Assembly: GCA_016871475.1 (NCBI GenBank)
Contig: VHDG01000211.1
Coordinates: 1-6,896 of the forward strand
Direction of reading: 5' to 3'
Length of the DNA: 6,896 nt
Source of the DNA: Verrucomicrobiota bacterium
GTDB taxonomy: Bacteria; Verrucomicrobiota; Verrucomicrobiia; Limisphaerales; UBA11320
In this document: positions 3,644 through 6,896 of the stretch, piece by piece
How positions within the stretch are numbered: the stretch's first letter is position 1
Layout: each line of letters starts with the position of its first letter
Position numbers and translations under genes: made by a program
Notes under the pieces: model-generated
The model's input: the letters and a program-made list of their open reading frames with translations, nothing else
Told to the model about the DNA's origin: nothing
Database searches by the model: none

Positions 3644-6192
3644 ATCAACTGGAACTCGGGCAGCATTGTCACCGCCCAGAGAAGATCCTCCACCGATTCC
3701 TTGCCGGGCTTTTCACCGAGCAGTTCAGTGGCAACGCGGAGCTCCGACTCTGACGGGGTTCGGTGGAGACCGGCGCGGAGGATGGATTCCGCCAGGCGCT
3801 GGCCAGGCTCAATTTGCTTCGATAGCCATTTGACGGCTCCTTCTTTAAGAAGACGGCTGAGGGTTTCACCGTTCGCGAACTCCAGAGCCTGGAGCGTCGT
3901 CGCTGCTGATGAGCGCAACGTCACCACCTGTTCGCGCGGGGGACGTCCCATGGCGGATGCGAGGGGGTCTGCGGGGGTGAGGCTGGCCCGGATGAAGCCG
4001 TGCATCGCGGCCATGCTGATGGCGCGCGTCAGAAGAGTCTTTCCTTTCCAGGGATCCGAATCCAACTCGCTTACTTCGGCCGCCGGTCTCCACTGGTCGG
4101 CGCCATAGTCCGCGAGCCGCCAGTCCGTTGAGATATTCGTGCGACACAACCAGGTTTTGTCGGTGGCGATATCCATCGTCGTGGCTCCCGCCTCGATTCT
4201 GCCGAACACAAGAAGACCTGCTGGGGAGGGGGCGCCCTTGGGCTCTTTTTTTTCTGCGTTCGACACCTGGACAGCGATGAGGTTGTCACCTTCCTTGAGG
4301 TGAGGTTTGAGATCGGCGAACTGAGCGCGTTTCGAGTCCTTGCCCTTGATAACCTCCTTGCCGTTCACGAACAGAGTGTAGGAATCATCCGCCGTGGCCG
4401 CGATGAACCCGCTGGTGGGATTGCCCGTGAGGGAGATTGTCTTGCGGAACCACGCATCTCCTGGCGTCGCATTGGTGGCAGCCCCGGCGGTGGGCCAGAT
4501 CCAGCGGGTGTTCGGAGGCAGCGATACCTTCTGCTCCAGGTTTGTGTCACCTCCTGTTGCGAGATCGAAGTCGGCCGATGGTTCGGCATGCCAGACCCCG
4601 GTGAGCGAGCCGAGCGAGTCCCGGAACTGCTCCGCAGTCAGCCTCCTAATCCCGGGGCCCCTGAAAACAAAGTCCCGTTGCTCGCCTTCACCCAGGTCCA
4701 CTGCTGGTGCCTGATAAGCTTCTGAGGTCAGGATCCATCGCAGCGCCCTTTGAATATCATGGCCGTTTGCCACGAAGTCCTCAGCAAGCCAGTCCAGAAG
4801 GTCGGGGTGCCAGGACGCCTGGTCCATATCGTCCACCGATGTAACCAGCCCAGCGCCCATCAGTCGTTCCCATAGCCGGTTGATCAGAGTCCGGGGAGTT
4901 CGGCCGTTTTCCTTCCGGGTCATCAGGCTTGCGAGCCGCTCGGTGCGCTGGGTGCGGGTCATGGATGGCTCGAACCCTCCAATCTCCGGGTAGGGGAACT
5001 TGACGACGGCTTTCCTCCCGGTGGGCTTGTCACACTCCACCAACTCCAGGGGCTCGTCAGAGTAAACACTCGCCAGCCCATAGGCATCTGCGAGGCTCCA
5101 GTCATTGATGAAACTGTCGTGGCAGGATGCGCACTTGAGGTTCACCCCCAGAAACACCTGCGCGATGTTCTGAGCGGCCTGCATGGGTGGACGCTCGCTG
5201 GCGTTGATATCCCCACGCCACACAATGCCTTTCGAGAATCCCTCGGTCTCTGCCGTGGGGTGTATGAGGGAGCGGACAAACGCGTCGTAGCGGAGATTGG
5301 AAACCAGGGCTTCATAGAGCCAGGTGGAGATTTGCTTTCGGCCGGAGTCGATGTAACCGGTGCCACGATAATCATTCCTGAGAAGATCGTTCCAGAATGC
5401 CAGCCAGTGCGCTGCATAGGCCTGTCTGTTGGCCAGCAATCGTCCCACCCAACGCTCGCGTTTATCTTCAGACGAGTCCTTCAGGAAATCGCTCATCAGG
5501 TTTTCCGATGGCGGAATTCCCAGCACATCGATGTGGGACCGACGGGCGAAGGTCCGGTCATCCACTCGTGAAGGCGGCTGGATAACCTTTTTCAGCCAGT
5601 AGGAGGTCATGAGCCTGTCGATCGGCTGCGAGGTTGGATTCTGCGTCGCCGTGGGGAGTTCCACCGCTCTCGGGTGCAGGTTGTTTGGAGGGCGTTTGCC
5701 GAAGCTCACGTCCTCGGGCCAGTTCATTCCCTGGTCAATCCAAGCCCTCAGCAGCCCGACCTGGCTTGAAGTCAGCTTGGTCCCTTTTTGCGGCATCACG
5801 TTATCCGGGTCGAGACCCGAGACCGTCTCGATCAGCAGCGACTCACCGCTCTTGCCGGCGACCGCGACCGGCCCGGAGTCGGCTCCTTTGAGGAAGGACG
5901 CCTGGCTTTCAATGCTGAATCCTCCTTTCTGTTTTCCGCGGCCGTGGCACTTCACGCAGGCCTGCTCGAGGAGGGGCTGTATATCTCGTTTGAAATCCAC
6001 CGGGTGCGAGGCTGGCGCAGGGAGCGCCGCGATCTGCTCCGGGGAAAGTTTTCCGTGCCCGTGAACGATGGCCGCCAGGAGTGCCAGGAGCGCAAGCTGA
6101 ACGGCGGCGCGCCCATTGTAACTCCGACCCGGGCTGACACGCCCTTTTGCTGGATGCAATAACCGGCGAACGATGGAAGCGGTTTGAGCCAT
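3637..6192 (-). CDS. Secreted planctomycete-type cytochrome c / DUF1549 / DUF1553 protein with inserted beta-sandwich
   Basis: The 851-residue protein has a late signal-peptide-like core AAVQLALLALLAAIV (29-43) after a long basic N-terminus, so it is probably exported. A PSCyt1-type cytochrome c domain follows (about 65-157) with heme motif C79-VK-CH83 and a possible axial Met133 in NVMPQKGTKL. A DUF1549 region (about 188-395) carries a second CxxCH, C354-AS-CH358. DUF1553 starts at about 410, with LINRLWERLMGAGLV, DDMDQASWHPDLLDWLAEDF and ILTSEAYQ (488-494). It is interrupted at about 562-712 by a segment resembling the N-terminal beta-sandwich of rhamnosidases or GH2 enzymes (AWFRKTISL, ADDSYTLFVNGKEV, LKEGDNLIAVQVSN). 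DUF1553 then resumes (DPLASAMGRPPREQVVTLRS, TLQALEFANGETL) to the natural C-terminus. These proteins are typical of PVC bacteria; the biochemical role of most is unknown. The gene starts 12 bases after pheT, with no good ribosome site, and its stop overlaps the convergent lipoprotein stop. The usual DUF1501 partner is not adjacent. The first ATG is uncertain; a start nearer the hydrophobic core is possible. Confidence 0.92.
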   Translation of the reverse strand: MAQTASIVRRLLHPAKGRVSPGRSYNGRAAVQLALLALLAAIVHGHGKLSPEQIAALPAPASHPVDFKRDIQPLLEQACVKCHGRGKQKGGFSIESQASFLKGADSGPVAVAGKSGESLLIETVSGLDPDNVMPQKGTKLTSSQVGLLRAWIDQGMNWPEDVSFGKRPPNNLHPRAVELPTATQNPTSQPIDRLMTSYWLKKVIQPPSRVDDRTFARRSHIDVLGIPPSENLMSDFLKDSSEDKRERWVGRLLANRQAYAAHWLAFWNDLLRNDYRGTGYIDSGRKQISTWLYEALVSNLRYDAFVRSLIHPTAETEGFSKGIVWRGDINASERPPMQAAQNIAQVFLGVNLKCASCHDSFINDWSLADAYGLASVYSDEPLELVECDKPTGRKAVVKFPYPEIGGFEPSMTRTQRTERLASLMTRKENGRTPRTLINRLWERLMGAGLVTSVDDMDQASWHPDLLDWLAEDFVANGHDIQRALRWILTSEAYQAPAVDLGEGEQRDFVFRGPGIRRLTAEQFRDSLGSLTGVWHAEPSADFDLATGGDTNLEQKVSLPPNTRWIWPTAGAATNATPGDAWFRKTISLTGNPTSGFIAATADDSYTLFVNGKEVIKGKDSKRAQFADLKPHLKEGDNLIAVQVSNAEKKEPKGAPSPAGLLVFGRIEAGATTMDIATDKTWLCRTNISTDWRLADYGADQWRPAAEVSELDSDPWKGKTLLTRAISMAAMHGFIRASLTPADPLASAMGRPPREQVVTLRSSAATTLQALEFANGETLSRLLKEGAVKWLSKQIEPGQRLAESILRAGLHRTPSESELRVATELLGEKPGKESVEDLLWAVTMLPEFQLIY

Positions 6193-6204
6193 GGCAGGGG
6201 TGGC

Positions 6205-6896
6205 CTAGGAACGGATGGAGGCCTTTAAGGATGTTGTGAGCTGCTGAACGACTTTCTCATGGGCGGCATTCACTTCCTGATCAGTGAGGGTTCGATCCGC
6301 TGCCCTGTAGGTGAAGGCGTAGGCAACGCTCTTCTGCCCCTCGGGAACGTGTTTGCCACGGAAGACATCGAACAGCTCGACCTGTTCCAGGTTGGCCGGC
6401 TTGGCTTGGCGCACCGACGCCAGCACGGCCTCATGCGAAGCCGACTCGGGGACCAGCATGGCGATGTCACGGCGCACGCTGGGGAAAGCAGGCAGTGGCT
6501 TGAAGGATCGGGTCGCGTTTCGACGATGAAGCAACCAGTCCAGATTCAATTCCGCCACAAGCACCGCGTCGCGGAAATCGTATTGCCGTGCAAGGACCGG
6601 AGATAGCTGCCCCAGCTGTCCCACGGTTTGTTTCCCCAGGAGGATGTCCCCTGCTTCCAGAAAAGCCTGGCCCGGCGCTGTGCGTGCCACGTATTGGATG
6701 CCCCGCAGACCCATCCGGTCGAACCAATCCTCCAACGCCCCCTTCAGGTCCACAAACTCGCGTTTCTCATCGCGCGATTCGCCCTTCCAGAATCGAGGCA
6801 TGCGCGCTCCGGTCATGATCAAGGCGCACCGCCGTTCCTCCTTGATCTGGTTGTTTTGAAGCTGGAATACCCGACCTATTTCGAAGAGCGCAACAT
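6205..6896 (-). CDS. pheT: Phenylalanyl-tRNA synthetase beta subunit, C-terminal part (cut by window edge)
   Basis: The beta chain of the alpha2-beta2 enzyme charges tRNA-Phe with phenylalanine in the cytoplasm. About 229 C-terminal residues are visible; the 5' part lies beyond the right edge. Reading in from the edge, the frame gives VALFEIGRVF, followed by IKEERRCALIMTGAR. This matches the LFEIGRVF landmark of the catalytic-like core module of PheT. Further on, SFKPLPAFPSVRRDIAMLVP begins the C-terminal anticodon-binding FDX-ACB domain, which continues with VELFDVFRGKHVPEGQKSVA, YAFTYRAADRTLTDQEVNAA and a final helix to the stop TAG at 6205-6207. An internal TTG or ATG start should not be used because the frame is open to the edge. 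The domain is intact with no frameshift. The large cytochrome/DUF1553 gene follows 12 bases downstream on the same strand, so read-through transcription is likely. Confidence 0.96.
   Translation of the reverse strand, partial: VALFEIGRVFQLQNNQIKEERRCALIMTGARMPRFWKGESRDEKREFVDLKGALEDWFDRMGLRGIQYVARTAPGQAFLEAGDILLGKQTVGQLGQLSPVLARQYDFRDAVLVAELNLDWLLHRRNATRSFKPLPAFPSVRRDIAMLVPESASHEAVLASVRQAKPANLEQVELFDVFRGKHVPEGQKSVAYAFTYRAADRTLTDQEVNAAHEKVVQQLTTSLKASIRS

Noticed and set aside
4246..4253. Run of eight T on the plus strand (A8 in the coding strand of the DUF1553 gene), a possible slippage or frameshift site
   Set aside because: The zero frame continues with family-typical sequence to the natural C-terminus. 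The -1 frame yields only featureless Arg-rich sequence, so no programmed frameshift is supported.
5119..5571. Plus-strand open frame of 150 codons inside the cytochrome/DUF1553 gene
   Set aside because: It is antisense to the conserved DUF1549 region. Its product shows no recognisable features and is best explained as a codon-bias shadow.

Overview
This is a gene-dense bacterial window, GC-rich by eye. It most likely comes from the Planctomycetota/Verrucomicrobiota (PVC) group, and I favour Verrucomicrobiota. The main reason is the 851-residue gene on the minus strand. It has the planctomycete-type cytochrome c, DUF1549 and DUF1553 architecture, which is greatly expanded in PVC bacteria. Few clear Shine-Dalgarno sequences and an ECF sigma factor with a membrane zinc-finger anti-sigma fit that placement but do not prove it. 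No rRNA, tRNA, CRISPR, insertion sequence, phage or plasmid signature was seen.

The window splits into two opposing blocks. On the plus strand, 40-2424 is a tight three-gene unit: an ECF sigma factor, its membrane-anchored zinc-binding anti-sigma factor (ATGA overlap), and a signal-peptide protein of 382 residues from a family I do not recognise (10-base gap). Two hairpins follow the third gene, and the second has a T-run typical of an intrinsic terminator. A 235-base stretch with no convincing gene then leads to mogA (molybdopterin adenylyltransferase). mogA overlaps by 7 bases the start of a small lipoprotein gene with an SLBB-like domain.

On the minus strand, the 3' end of pheT (phenylalanyl-tRNA synthetase beta chain) enters from the right edge. 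It is followed after 12 bases by the large secreted cytochrome c/DUF1549/DUF1553 protein. That gene runs tail-to-tail into the lipoprotein gene, and the two stop codons overlap within 7 bases.

The most system-like part is the sigma / anti-sigma / secreted-protein operon. It reads as a self-contained envelope-signalling cassette whose third gene could be an extracytoplasmic sensor, co-regulator or effector. The second point of interest is the beta-sandwich (rhamnosidase/GH2-N-terminal-like) segment inserted inside the DUF1553 region of the large cytochrome protein. That combination suggests a carbohydrate-linked redox or degradation role. Function beyond family level is inference in both cases.
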